NCBI RefSeq assembly: GCF_050030965.1
Contig: NZ_CP188297.1
Coordinates: 682,001-746,000, forward strand
DNA length: 64,000 nucleotides
Origin: Glutamicibacter sp002979865
Lineage (GTDB): Bacteria > Actinomycetota > Actinomycetes > Actinomycetales > Micrococcaceae
Reading direction: 5' to 3'
The translations under genes and the position numbers were made by a program. Position 1 is the stretch's first letter, and every line of letters starts with the position of its first letter. Shown here in pieces: positions 52,093 through 60,934 of the stretch. The notes beneath the pieces are model-generated. The model had not been told where the DNA came from and ran no database searches. It saw only the letters and a program-made list of their open reading frames with translations.

Positions 52093-53580
52093 CTACTTCT
52101 TGGCTGCGTAAGGATCGGCAATGCCGATGTACTGCACGGTGGTGTATTCCTCCAGGCCTTCGGCGCCGCCTTCGCGGCCCAGGCCCGACTGCTTCACGCC
52201 ACCGAATGGTGCCGCGGCGTTGGAGATCACGCCAGCGTTGAATCCAACCAGGCCGAATTCGATCTGTTCCGAAACACGGAACATGCGGTTGAAGTCCTGC
52301 GAGTAGATGTAGGAAGCCAAACCGTATTCGGTGGAGTTGGCCAGCTTGATAGCTTGGGCCTCATCCTTGAACGTGGTCACTGGTGCCACTGGGCCGAAGA
52401 TTTCCTGGCTCAGGATCTTGGCGTCGTTGGCGACATTGGCCAGCACGGTTGGCTGGTAGAAGTAGCCCGGGCCGTCAACTGGCGCACCGCCGGTGATGGC
52501 AGTCGCGCCGGCGGCGACGGCGGCTTCAACCAGCGAGTGGACTTCGTCGCGGGCCTTTTCCTCGACCAGCGGGCCTACCGTGGTGTCGGCTTCGGTGCCG
52601 CGCCCTGGCTTCAGGGCCTTCATCGCTGCAGCGAACTTGGCGGTGAATTCCTCGGCAACGTCCTCATGGACCAGGAAGCGGTTAGCAGCGGTGCAGGCTT
52701 CGCCCATGTTGCGCATCTTGGCTGCCATGGCGCCCTCGACAGCGGCATCCAGATCGGCATCTTCGAAGACGATGAATGGTGCGTTGCCACCCAACTCCAT
52801 CGAGGTGCGCAGGACCTTGTCTGCGGCGTCCTTCATCAGCTGCTTGCCCACCGGGGTCGAGCCGGTGAAGGAAACCTTGCGCAGGCGGTCATCTTGCATC
52901 AGCGGGCCGGAGATCTTCGAGGCCGAAGCGCCGGAGACCACGTTCAGCACGCCAGCTGGAAGGCCTGCTTCCATCATCGTGGCTGCGAAAAGCTGGGAAG
53001 TCAGCGGGGTCAGCTTGGCTGGCTTGAGCACCATGGTGCAGCCTGCCGCTACTGCCGGGCCGACCTTGCGGGTAGCCATGGCCAGCGGGAAGTTCCATGG
53101 GGTGATCAGCAGGCATGGGCCAACCGGCTTGTGCTGGACCAGGACCTTGTTCTTGCCCTCGGGGGTGGTGAGGTAGCGGCCGTAGTGGCGTACGGCTTCT
53201 TCGGAGAACCAGCGCAGGAATTCGGCGCCATAGGTTACTTCGCCATAGGCCTCAGCCAGGGGTTTGCCCATTTCCAGGCTCATCAGCAGCGCAAAGTCAT
53301 CCTTGCGCTCGGTGACAAGGTCGAAAGCACGGCGCAGGATCTCCGCGCGTTCGCGTGGTGCGGTCAGTGCCCATTCGGCTTGGACTGCGTCAGCTGCATC
53401 CAGTGCAGCCATTGCGTCTTCGCTCGTAGCACTGGCCAGCGTCAGCAACTTCTCGCCGGTAGCCGGGTCGAGCACGTCGAAGGTGCCACCGTCGGAGGCA
53501 TCCCTCCATTCGCCATTAATCAATAGGCCGGTTGGCACCTTGGCAAGCAGTTCCGCTTCGCGCTGGGCAGTAATCGACAT
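52093..53580 (-). CDS. gabD: Succinate-semialdehyde dehydrogenase (NAD(P)+)
   Basis: A 495-residue aldehyde dehydrogenase. It has LLITPWNFPLAMATRKVGPAVAAG, the cofactor motif FTGSTPVGKQL, catalytic Glu in MELGGNAPFIVF and catalytic Cys in GEACTAANRF. The profile fits succinate-semialdehyde dehydrogenases that feed GABA or polyamine breakdown into the TCA cycle; other aldehyde substrates cannot be excluded. CAGGAG precedes the ATG. It appears monocistronic, since no aminotransferase or transporter lies beside it. Confidence 0.9.
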   Translation of the reverse strand: MSITAQREAELLAKVPTGLLINGEWRDASDGGTFDVLDPATGEKLLTLASATSEDAMAALDAADAVQAEWALTAPRERAEILRRAFDLVTERKDDFALLMSLEMGKPLAEAYGEVTYGAEFLRWFSEEAVRHYGRYLTTPEGKNKVLVQHKPVGPCLLITPWNFPLAMATRKVGPAVAAGCTMVLKPAKLTPLTSQLFAATMMEAGLPAGVLNVVSGASASKISGPLMQDDRLRKVSFTGSTPVGKQLMKDAADKVLRTSMELGGNAPFIVFEDADLDAAVEGAMAAKMRNMGEACTAANRFLVHEDVAEEFTAKFAAAMKALKPGRGTEADTTVGPLVEEKARDEVHSLVEAAVAAGATAITGGAPVDGPGYFYQPTVLANVANDAKILSQEIFGPVAPVTTFKDEAQAIKLANSTEYGLASYIYSQDFNRMFRVSEQIEFGLVGFNAGVISNAAAPFGGVKQSGLGREGGAEGLEEYTTVQYIGIADPYAAKK

Positions 53581-53718
53581 ACGAGCATCTCCTGATAGAA
53601 AATAATGAAAACTAATCGTCTTTGATGTCTACGCTATTCCTGGCAGGTGGTGGCTGTAAATTGCCGTCTGCACGATAAACGCGAGCATTCATTGTGCATT
53701 TAGCCTATGCGACTTCGG

Positions 53719-54579
53719 CTATTTTCCCGCTTCGTGACGTGCTGCCAGAACAGCTTCGTAAAGCTCGCGTTTCTGCACGCCGAATTTTTCGGCGACTTCG
53801 GCCACGGCCTGCTTCATGCGCATGCCTTCCTCCACGAGGGCTGCAACCTTGGGAAGCAAATCCTCGATGGATGCGGCCTCGGCTTCCGGGGCTCCGTGGA
53901 CAACCACAACAATTTCTCCGCGTACGCCATCTTCTGCCCATGCGCGCAGATTTGCCAGTGAATCTCGACGGACCTCTTCAAACTTCTTGGTCAGCTCGCG
54001 GGCTACGGCGGCCTGGCGGTCTTGGCCAAATGCTTCGATAGCGGCATCCAGGAAGTCGCTCAGCCGGTGAGGAGCCTCGAAGAACACCATGGTGCGATCT
54101 TCGGCGAGCAAGGAATCCAGGCGCTTGCGGCGTTCCCCCGCCTTGCGCGGCAGGAAGCCTTCAAAGGTGAAACGGCCAGTTGGCAATCCGGACAGGGCCA
54201 GCGCGGTGAGCACCGCAGAAGGGCCCGGTACCGCGGTGACACGGATGCCAGCACTCAAGGCAGCGGCCACCAATGGGTAGCCAGGGTCCGATACCGCCGG
54301 CATTCCTGCATCGGAAACCACCAGCACAGTCGCGCCCTCGGCGGCCAGGTCAATCACCTCGGAGAGCTTGTGAGCCTCGTTATGCTCATGCAGGCTCATC
54401 ACCCTCGCAGTGATTTTAATGCCCAGGGCATGGGCCAGGTGGTGGAAGTTTCTGGTGTCCTCCGCGGCGATGATATCGGCACTGGCCATAATCTCCCGCA
54501 GACGCGGGGAGGCGTCGGACAAATTGCCAATCGGGGTGGCTCCCAGGACGATTACGCCCTCATTATCTGAGTTCTGCAC
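53719..54579 (-). CDS. rsmI: 16S rRNA (cytidine1402-2'-O)-methyltransferase
   Basis: A 286-residue tetrapyrrole-methylase-fold enzyme that 2'-O-methylates C1402 in the 16S decoding centre. The N-terminal VLGATPIGNLSDASPRL, AAEDTRNFHHLAHALGI, VSDAGMPAVSDPGYPLV, PGPSAVLTALALSGLP and FEAPHRL are all family motifs. It is divergent from a protein mannosyltransferase gene across about 70 bp, the same pairing as rsmI and pmt in mycobacteria. Confidence 0.95.
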   Translation of the reverse strand: MQNSDNEGVIVLGATPIGNLSDASPRLREIMASADIIAAEDTRNFHHLAHALGIKITARVMSLHEHNEAHKLSEVIDLAAEGATVLVVSDAGMPAVSDPGYPLVAAALSAGIRVTAVPGPSAVLTALALSGLPTGRFTFEGFLPRKAGERRKRLDSLLAEDRTMVFFEAPHRLSDFLDAAIEAFGQDRQAAVARELTKKFEEVRRDSLANLRAWAEDGVRGEIVVVVHGAPEAEAASIEDLLPKVAALVEEGMRMKQAVAEVAEKFGVQKRELYEAVLAARHEAGK

Positions 54580-54647
54580 ATTCTTAAGCCTACGCGACGC
54601 AGGAAAAGCCCACTTTCTGGACTTTCCACCGGTAGCATGAATTGGTG

Positions 54648-56258
54648 ATGGGCACCTCGGTTTTAGACACTCCGGACTCCGGCCACGTACGCTCGGCGCG
54701 ACAGGCCTTCACTTTCGAGAGCCTGAAACAACGGCTCCTGCCTGTGGTGGCTCCCAGCGGCCCGCTGATGTGGATCATTCCGCTGGTCGTGACACTGATT
54801 GCCGGCCTCTTGCGCTTCGTCAATCTGGCGCACCCGCACTTGCTGATCTTTGATGAAACCTATTACGTCAAGGACGCATTCGCGATGCTGCAAAGCGGAT
54901 ACGAGCGCGAATGGGCTGACGACAGCGATGGGAAGTTCATCGCAGGCGACCCGCAGCTGGAAGCTGAATCTTCCTTTGTCGTCCATCCGCCGCTGGGCAA
55001 GTGGATGATCGGCGTGGGCATGCTCCTCTTCGGTGATTTCAATGGCTTCGGCTGGCGTTTTTCCACAGCGCTGGTCGGCACCCTCTCGGTCCTGCTAGTC
55101 ACTCTGTGCGCCCGCTTGCTCTTCGGTTCCCACGTCCTTGCCGGCATCGCCGGTTTGCTCATGGCCATCGACGGCCATTCCATAGTCATGTCGCGCACCG
55201 CGTTGCTGGACATCTTCTTGATGTTCTTTGTGATTGCCGCGTTTTATGCCCTGCTCAAAGACCGGATACATGGCAGAACCGTGCTTGCCCGGAAGCTTTC
55301 AGTGCCCGAGGGTAACCGGCCAGATGACTTCCTGCTCGTTCATGGCCCCATGCTCTGGTGGCGCCCATGGCGGCTGATCGCAGCGATCATGCTCGGCGGC
55401 GCAGTTGGCATTAAATGGTCGGCGCTGTCCTTCGTAGCTGTATTCTGCCTCATGGCGGTGCTTTGGGACTTTGGTGCGCGGCGCACCGCAGGAGTTCACA
55501 AGTGGCAGTCGGCGGCATTCATCCGCGACGGAATCTATTCCTTCTTCACCATGCTGCCGCTGGTGCTGCTGACCTATTTGTCCACGTGGACCGGATGGCT
55601 GATCACCCAGGGCGGCCGATACCGCCATTGGGCCGAGGAGAATCCCGGCGAAGGCATTAGCTGGCTGCCCTCGCCGTTGCGTTCCTTGTGGCATTATCAC
55701 CAGGCTGGCTACGAATTCCATACCGGGCTCGACTCCGAGCATGGCTGGCAATCCTCGCCGTGGACGTGGCCCTTCGCCGGACGTCCAGTGCTGTTCTACT
55801 TCGAAGGCTACGACAAGGGAGCCAACGGCTGCGGGCTGGAACGTTGCACCGAGGTCATTACCGACCTGCCTAACCCGTTGATGTGGTGGGCCTGCACCAT
55901 CAGCATGTTCTTGCTGATTCTGTGGTGGATTGGCGCCCGTGATTGGCGCGCCGGAGCGGTCCTCTCATCGGTGGCGGCCGGGTTCCTGCCGTGGCTGATG
56001 TACCCAGAACGCACGATGTTCTTCTTCTACACCCTGCCACTGGTTCCGTTCATGGTGCTCGCGTTGACGTATATGATTGGCAGGTTCATTCCACGCGACC
56101 CTAATTCCAGTGCCGCGCACCGATCACGCATCATCGTACTCACCATATTCATGGCGTTATTCCTAGTCACGTCGGCCTTTTTCTGGCCGATATGGAGTGG
56201 GGAAATGATCGCGGATGACTACTGGCGCTTGCATGTGTGGCTCCCTAGCTGGGGCTAG
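54648..56258 (+). CDS. pmt: Dolichyl/polyprenyl-phosphate-mannose--protein mannosyltransferase (GT39)
   Basis: A 536-residue membrane glycosyltransferase with about 11 helices. The first external loop has the catalytic acidic pair in IFDETYYVKDAF, followed by FVVHPPLGKWMIGVGM. It transfers mannose from a polyprenyl phosphate to Ser/Thr of secreted proteins. TTG 54642, GTG 54645 and ATG 54648 are adjacent possible starts; I list the ATG. Pro/Thr-rich exported proteins such as the giant adhesin could be substrates, which is inference only. Confidence 0.92.
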   Translation: MGTSVLDTPDSGHVRSARQAFTFESLKQRLLPVVAPSGPLMWIIPLVVTLIAGLLRFVNLAHPHLLIFDETYYVKDAFAMLQSGYEREWADDSDGKFIAGDPQLEAESSFVVHPPLGKWMIGVGMLLFGDFNGFGWRFSTALVGTLSVLLVTLCARLLFGSHVLAGIAGLLMAIDGHSIVMSRTALLDIFLMFFVIAAFYALLKDRIHGRTVLARKLSVPEGNRPDDFLLVHGPMLWWRPWRLIAAIMLGGAVGIKWSALSFVAVFCLMAVLWDFGARRTAGVHKWQSAAFIRDGIYSFFTMLPLVLLTYLSTWTGWLITQGGRYRHWAEENPGEGISWLPSPLRSLWHYHQAGYEFHTGLDSEHGWQSSPWTWPFAGRPVLFYFEGYDKGANGCGLERCTEVITDLPNPLMWWACTISMFLLILWWIGARDWRAGAVLSSVAAGFLPWLMYPERTMFFFYTLPLVPFMVLALTYMIGRFIPRDPNSSAAHRSRIIVLTIFMALFLVTSAFFWPIWSGEMIADDYWRLHVWLPSWG

Positions 56259-56277
56259 GCTACCTGTGGCTTGGCCA

Positions 56278-56296
56278 CCTATTTCCATGAAATAGG
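56278..56296 (+). terminator. Small hairpin after pmt
   Basis: CCTATTTC (56278-56285) pairs with GAAATAGG (56289-56296) around CAT; GTGGC-TTG-GCCAC lies just before. It sits between pmt and the acyl-CoA synthetase gene. Weak evidence for termination. Confidence 0.4.
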
Positions 56297-56336
56297 CCAC
56301 TAAGACGACCAACGATTTTCAAAGGACAATCCTTCA

Positions 56337-58178
56337 ATGCAAGAAGTAACCGTCGAGCTACTCACTGATCTAGCACCAGAGGTAAACACGACGAGCCTAC
56401 TCCTTGACCGCGTAGCGCGTGGTGCGCAACGCCCACTGTTCAGCGTGCAGCGCGACGGCACCTGGCATGATCTCAGTGCCAGTGATTTCCTCATTGACGT
56501 CAAGCGCCTGGCAATGACGCTGATCAATGATGGGCTGCAGCCCGGTGACAAGGTCGCCATTATTTCCCGCACCCGCTATGAGTGGGCCCTGGCAGAGGAA
56601 GCGGTTTGGTTCGCCGGAGGCGTGACGGTGCCTATCTACGAAACCTCCAGCGCCTTCCAGATCGAATGGATCCTCCGCGACTCCGGTGCGCGCGTGGTTT
56701 TCGCGGAAAACCACGAGCTACGCGCTAACGTCCGCCAGGCGGCGGCTCAACTCGGCGAATCGGTGCGCACCCACATCTTTGAAGGCTCCGATGCAGCGGA
56801 CAAGACGCTCATCCCCTCCGCTGGCCTGCACCAGTTGATGGTTCCTGCCACGCAGATCGATGAGCAGCTGGTCGAATCCCGCCGTGCTTCCATGGCCCTT
56901 GAGGATGTGGCCACGATGGTTTACACCTCGGGTACCACCGGACGTCCCAAGGGCTGCAATATGACCCACTCGAACTTCGCCATGGTGGCACACAACCTGG
57001 CCGGGCATATGCTCGAAGTGCTCGGAGAAGAGCGCCGAACGCTGATGTTCCTGCCGCTGGCCCACGTATTGGCTCGTGCCGTCCAGCAGACCTGCATCCA
57101 CGGCGGGTCGGTGATCGCGCATTCCAGTTCCATGGCCAATCTGGTCGAGGATATGTCCGCAGTCAAGCCTGGCTTCCTGCTGGCCGTGCCGCGAGTCTTC
57201 GAGAAAATTCGCACCACCGCTTTGGCCACGGCCGAACGTGGCGGCAAGGCTGAGCTGTTCCTCAAGGCAGAACAGGCAGCCATCGAGGTTTCCAAGATCC
57301 GTGATGCGCGTGCGCGTGGCCTCAAGACTCGCATGCCCTTGGGCCTGCGTGCCCGCCATGCCTTGTTCAGCAAGGTCCTCTACCCGAAGTTGCAGGCCGT
57401 CTTTGGCGGCCACTGCGGTTACGCGATTTCCGGAGCCAGTGCATTGAACCCGGACTTGGCTCATTTCTTCCGCGGCGCTGGCATTGAACTGCTCGAAGGC
57501 TACGGCCTGACCGAAACCACCGCCCCAGCCACCGTGAATCAAGCATCACGAATCCGCGTGGGCACCGTGGGACGTCCGCTTCCCGGCACCTCCATCAGGA
57601 TCGCCGATGACGGTGAAATCCTGGTCAAGGGCATTGGGGTTTTCGCGAGCTATCACAACAATCCTGCCGCCACGGCTGAAGTCTTCGATGAAGACGGCTA
57701 TTTCAAGACTGGTGATACCGGTGTCCTGGATGATGGAGGATTCCTCCAGGTCACTGGCCGCAAGAAGGAACTGATCGTCACCGCCGGCGGCAAGAACGTC
57801 TCCCCTGGCCCGTTGGAAGAGATGGTCCGCGCCGGACGCATCGTCTCCCAGTGCGTACTGGCTGGCGAACAGCGCCCATTCATTACGGCCATGATGACCC
57901 TCGATCCCGAAGAACTGGTGCTGTGGGCCAAGGCCAAGGGGCTTGAAGCAATGACCCTGGCTGAGGCGGCCATCAACCCAGCAGTGATCGCCGAGGTCCA
58001 GAGCTACGTGGATACCGCTAACTTGACCGTTTCCAAGGCTGAGTCCATTCGCAAGTTCGTGGTCCTGGAAGAGGAATTCACCGAAGCTTCCGGGCACCTG
58101 ACCAACTCGTTGAAGCTCAAGCGCCAGAGCGTTCTCGAAGAATTCGAAGGCCGCGTGGAAGCCCTCTACCGCCAGTAA
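56337..58178 (+). CDS. Long-chain fatty-acid--CoA ligase (FadD15-like)
   Basis: A 613-residue adenylate-forming enzyme that activates fatty acids to acyl-CoA through an acyl-AMP. The AMP motif MVYTSGTTGRPKGCNMTH, the ELLEGYGLTETTA motif, the hinge TGDTGVLDDGGFLQVTGRKKELIVT in pieces, and the C-terminal Lys in NSLKLKR are visible. The architecture matches mycobacterial FadD15-like long-chain synthetases. AAGGAC lies about 11 nt before ATG 56337. It probably has its own promoter in the 78-bp gap after pmt. Confidence 0.92.
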   Translation: MQEVTVELLTDLAPEVNTTSLLLDRVARGAQRPLFSVQRDGTWHDLSASDFLIDVKRLAMTLINDGLQPGDKVAIISRTRYEWALAEEAVWFAGGVTVPIYETSSAFQIEWILRDSGARVVFAENHELRANVRQAAAQLGESVRTHIFEGSDAADKTLIPSAGLHQLMVPATQIDEQLVESRRASMALEDVATMVYTSGTTGRPKGCNMTHSNFAMVAHNLAGHMLEVLGEERRTLMFLPLAHVLARAVQQTCIHGGSVIAHSSSMANLVEDMSAVKPGFLLAVPRVFEKIRTTALATAERGGKAELFLKAEQAAIEVSKIRDARARGLKTRMPLGLRARHALFSKVLYPKLQAVFGGHCGYAISGASALNPDLAHFFRGAGIELLEGYGLTETTAPATVNQASRIRVGTVGRPLPGTSIRIADDGEILVKGIGVFASYHNNPAATAEVFDEDGYFKTGDTGVLDDGGFLQVTGRKKELIVTAGGKNVSPGPLEEMVRAGRIVSQCVLAGEQRPFITAMMTLDPEELVLWAKAKGLEAMTLAEAAINPAVIAEVQSYVDTANLTVSKAESIRKFVVLEEEFTEASGHLTNSLKLKRQSVLEEFEGRVEALYRQ

Positions 58179-58190
58179 TTCCCACTGGGT

Positions 58191-58236
58191 AAAGCAATGG
58201 GGAGCAGTTCGCCATGAACTGCTCCCCCAGTGCTTT
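58191..58236. terminator. Bidirectional terminator hairpin
   Basis: GGGGAGCAGTTC (58199-58210) pairs with GAACTGCTCCCC (58216-58227) around GCCAT; the stem extends through a small bulge to AAAGCA/TGCTTT (58191-58196 with 58231-58236). It separates the convergent ligase and DUF1461 genes. Confidence 0.85.
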
Positions 58237-58250
58237 AAGCCTTGTGCCAG

Positions 58251-59762
58251 CTAGTTGCCAATGCCGAACGCACGGGCCTCCTGGCGCAGCCGGGCCGCCT
58301 CACGGCGGCGGCCGGTTGGCCAGCAACTGATCAATACAGTGACGATCGTGGCCAGCACCAGCACGGCGATGCCAATGGCGCTATCGAGCCAGTACTGCTC
58401 TGGGTACAGGCGGATCAGCGTATCGCTGACGTTGAAGGTCCAGGTGCCGTCGGAGAAGAAGAGGGCATGGAACTGGGTGAAGAAATTGTCCCATCCCACA
58501 ATCGCGGAGACGGCAAGCGCAGCAATGCCCGCCAAGGCCAAGATCGCTCCCGAGAACAATGCACGCCGTACGCCGCCTGCATAGCGCTTGGCGAGGTACC
58601 AAACACCGATGATCAAGATGACCGCTAGAACAGCTCCGAGGATATAGGCGAACCCGATGAGGTTCTTCACGTCCACCATGTGCTGGACTTCCCCTTCGGT
58701 GAACATGCTTGAACCGGTGGAAAGCTTCAAGCCGGCCAAGTATTCGGGGCCGGCAAAGTTGTTCAGGTAATCCACACCGTAGCTGCCGTAGGTCAGGCGT
58801 TCAGAATCGGTGAAACCAAAGGAATCGCTCGGGAATCCAGGGCGGCCGTAGGACAGAGCCAGGAAAGCCGGCGTCGCGACCAAACGGATGGCAGCGATCA
58901 AGGTCAGCAACGGGAAGACCAGAGCCACGATCACCTGGGCAGTACGGCCCAGGGCCGGCTTCGAGTTCAGTGCCCGTTCGCGCGCAACCCGGCGCTTCAC
59001 GGCCGCTTCGGAAGGTTCCGGTTCTGGCGCGTAGCTGCCAAAGACGCGGTTACGTGCTTGGGCAACGGCAGCCTTTGTTGTTGGCAGGGATCCGGTCTTC
59101 GGAGCAGCAGACACCGGTGGCACGCTTTGCGCGGTGGTTGCCTTCTCGCTGGCCTGCGGCTCAGCGGACTTCCCGGCACCGGCGGCGGCTTCGCTTTGCA
59201 CCTGCTTCTCCGCTTCGATTTCGTGCGGTAGCTTGATGGCGCGAATGACATCTTCTACTGGCTCTCTAGCGGCCGGCTTCGCAGCGGGCGCCTTGGCGGC
59301 AGGCTTCGCGGCCGCAGGTTTGGCCGCAACTGGCTTGGCGGCTGCCTGCTTGGACGCCGCGGGCTTGACGGGCGCTGGCTTGACCGGCTGCTTGGTTGCC
59401 GGGGCTTTGGCCGCAGCAGGCTTGGCCTCAGCTGGCTTGGCCGCAGGGGTCGCGGCAGGCTTGTCTGCCGCTGGCTTCACGGGGGCAGGCTGCGCCTTGG
59501 CTGCAGGAGCTGCAGTTGGGTTCTTGGTCTCGGCGTCGGTTTTGCCGGACATCGCGCGGCGGATGGCCTCTTTGCGGGCTTCTTCCTTTTGGGCAGCGGC
59601 GTTTGCCTGGGCCTGGTTCTTGTGCTTTTCCAGGCGCGCAGTAAGCTCTTCAGCTTTTTGGCTCAGGCTGGTCTGTGGGCCTGGCATGTTGCCAGTGGCA
59701 GCCGGTGCCGGCTGGCCCGTAGTTCCTTGCCCTCCAGTGGGGTTTTTCGCCGCCTCAGCCAT
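58251..59762 (-). CDS. DUF1461/TIGR01906 membrane protein with Ala/Lys/Pro-rich N-terminal extension
   Basis: A 503-residue protein. The first half is cytoplasmic-looking low complexity: a charged helix (KAEELTARLEKHKNQAQAN) and then about 150 residues dominated by PAAKPAA-type repeats, much like histone-H1 tails. The second half has four to five helices (VIVALVFPLLTLIAAIRLV; ILGAVLAVILIIGVWYLA; AILALAGIAALAVSAIVGW; AIGIAVLVLATIVTVLISC) with an extracytoplasmic loop (FGFTDSERLTYGSYGVDYL), which is the TIGR01906/DUF1461 signature. AGGAGG before ATG 59762 sets the start; the open frame reaches 59846. The function is unknown. Confidence 0.85.
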   Translation of the reverse strand: MAEAAKNPTGGQGTTGQPAPAATGNMPGPQTSLSQKAEELTARLEKHKNQAQANAAAQKEEARKEAIRRAMSGKTDAETKNPTAAPAAKAQPAPVKPAADKPAATPAAKPAEAKPAAAKAPATKQPVKPAPVKPAASKQAAAKPVAAKPAAAKPAAKAPAAKPAAREPVEDVIRAIKLPHEIEAEKQVQSEAAAGAGKSAEPQASEKATTAQSVPPVSAAPKTGSLPTTKAAVAQARNRVFGSYAPEPEPSEAAVKRRVARERALNSKPALGRTAQVIVALVFPLLTLIAAIRLVATPAFLALSYGRPGFPSDSFGFTDSERLTYGSYGVDYLNNFAGPEYLAGLKLSTGSSMFTEGEVQHMVDVKNLIGFAYILGAVLAVILIIGVWYLAKRYAGGVRRALFSGAILALAGIAALAVSAIVGWDNFFTQFHALFFSDGTWTFNVSDTLIRLYPEQYWLDSAIGIAVLVLATIVTVLISCWPTGRRREAARLRQEARAFGIGN

Positions 59763-59971
59763 GAGGAGTCCTCCTGCAATTCGCGCGATGGTGTGCTGTT
59801 TTGGGGTTGCTTTACGGGCCGAGTACGGCGCACGCGCCTTTAGCATATCCAGCGAGGCGAGTCATCTGACGGATTACCACACCACAATTGGATTTCAGCT
59901 AGGACACAAAGAGGTGCTGCAGATGCCGCCGAAGTGCCGATGCAGGTTCAAGAATTCTTCGAGAAGAAGGT

Positions 59972-60373
59972 CTAGGCTTCTTCGTCGCCAGCTGGGAGCA
60001 CAGCCAAGCGGACGCGAGTGTCAAAGCGCTGTGCACGGATATCGCGGGGACGGACCGAATCAATGGGCGAATCCGATGCATGGCGAGGTTCGCGAACCTT
60101 TGGTTCGCGATCGCGGACGGCATTCACCAACGCGTTCAGCTCATCTTCTGGTTCAAGCACATCTGGGATGGCGCCACGGATCAGGCTCCACCCGCTGGGA
60201 ACTGTCAGACGGTTCGCATGGCGGGCGCACAGGTCATAGCAGTGCGGTTCCGGGTACGTCGCCAAAGGCCCAAGAACAGCAGTTGAATCTGCGTATACGT
60301 AGGTAAGAGTAGCGCGGGCCGTTTCACGGCAGGCTGGGCGAGAACAAAGACGAAGACCTTCCACGTTTGCCAT
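59972..60373 (-). CDS. DUF3499 family protein
   Basis: A 133-residue actinobacterial protein. It has two Cys pairs that likely bind zinc (RLCSRPACRETA and EPHCYDLCARHANRL) around TLTYVYADSTAVLGPLA, which is the DUF3499 signature. The C-terminal third is charged and less conserved. I take ATG 60373 as start, because upstream residues to 60448 have no family resemblance. It is divergent from the metallopeptidase-like gene, a pairing kept in many actinobacteria. Function unknown. Confidence 0.88.
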   Translation of the reverse strand: MANVEGLRLCSRPACRETARATLTYVYADSTAVLGPLATYPEPHCYDLCARHANRLTVPSGWSLIRGAIPDVLEPEDELNALVNAVRDREPKVREPRHASDSPIDSVRPRDIRAQRFDTRVRLAVLPAGDEEA

Positions 60374-60464
60374 TCTACTCGGCTGGTCAGCACATCCTTG
60401 GGATCTTCGCCCATTTGCGGGCTGATGGGCACCGGCACAGTGTCGCAAGCGCTAGGCTGAGTTA

Positions 60465-60923
60465 ATGAACTCCAAGTTGCCTGATCCGCCAAGCGGTTCC
60501 CGTCGCCACCGCCACGGACGCGGGCGGCGTGGCCCGCTGATGCCCATGCATCTTCCTGCTTACCGTTCACGGCCGGAACGATTTGATGATGCCGTGATGG
60601 CCAGTGCGCAAAGGCTCTCGGAACGCTGGCCCGGAGAAATTGAAAAGATCGATTTCCTGATTGATCCGGTGCCCAGTGACAAGCTGCTGGAACAGGCTGC
60701 TGCACTGGGCGAGCGGGTGCCGCTTGCATCATCAAAATCAGCTTCGGCTATCCGCCCAGCGCGCATCATCATTTATCGCTTGCCCATTGAGCAGATTGCG
60801 GAAAACACCGGCGAACTCTTGGATCTGGTCCATCAGTGCGTGGTGCACGAGGTCGCGCAGCTTTGGATGAAACCCATCTCGGAAGTGGACCCCGCATATT
60901 TCCCTGAGGATCCGGACTACTAG
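60465..60923 (+). CDS. Metallopeptidase-like (zincin) protein with degenerate HExxH motif
   Basis: A 152-residue protein of the small actinobacterial metallopeptidase family that lies beside DUF3499. After a basic N-terminus (SRRHRHGRGRRG) come FDDAVMASAQRLSERWPGEI, RPARIIIYRLPIEQIA and VVHEVAQLW. Relatives carry HEVAHH with two metal-binding His; here the second His is Gln (HEVAQ), so a normal zinc site cannot form. It may be a non-catalytic member. It ends 11 bp before the convergent ctaA stop. Confidence 0.82.
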   Translation: MNSKLPDPPSGSRRHRHGRGRRGPLMPMHLPAYRSRPERFDDAVMASAQRLSERWPGEIEKIDFLIDPVPSDKLLEQAAALGERVPLASSKSASAIRPARIIIYRLPIEQIAENTGELLDLVHQCVVHEVAQLWMKPISEVDPAYFPEDPDY

Positions 60924-60934
60924 GGCCATCTTCT

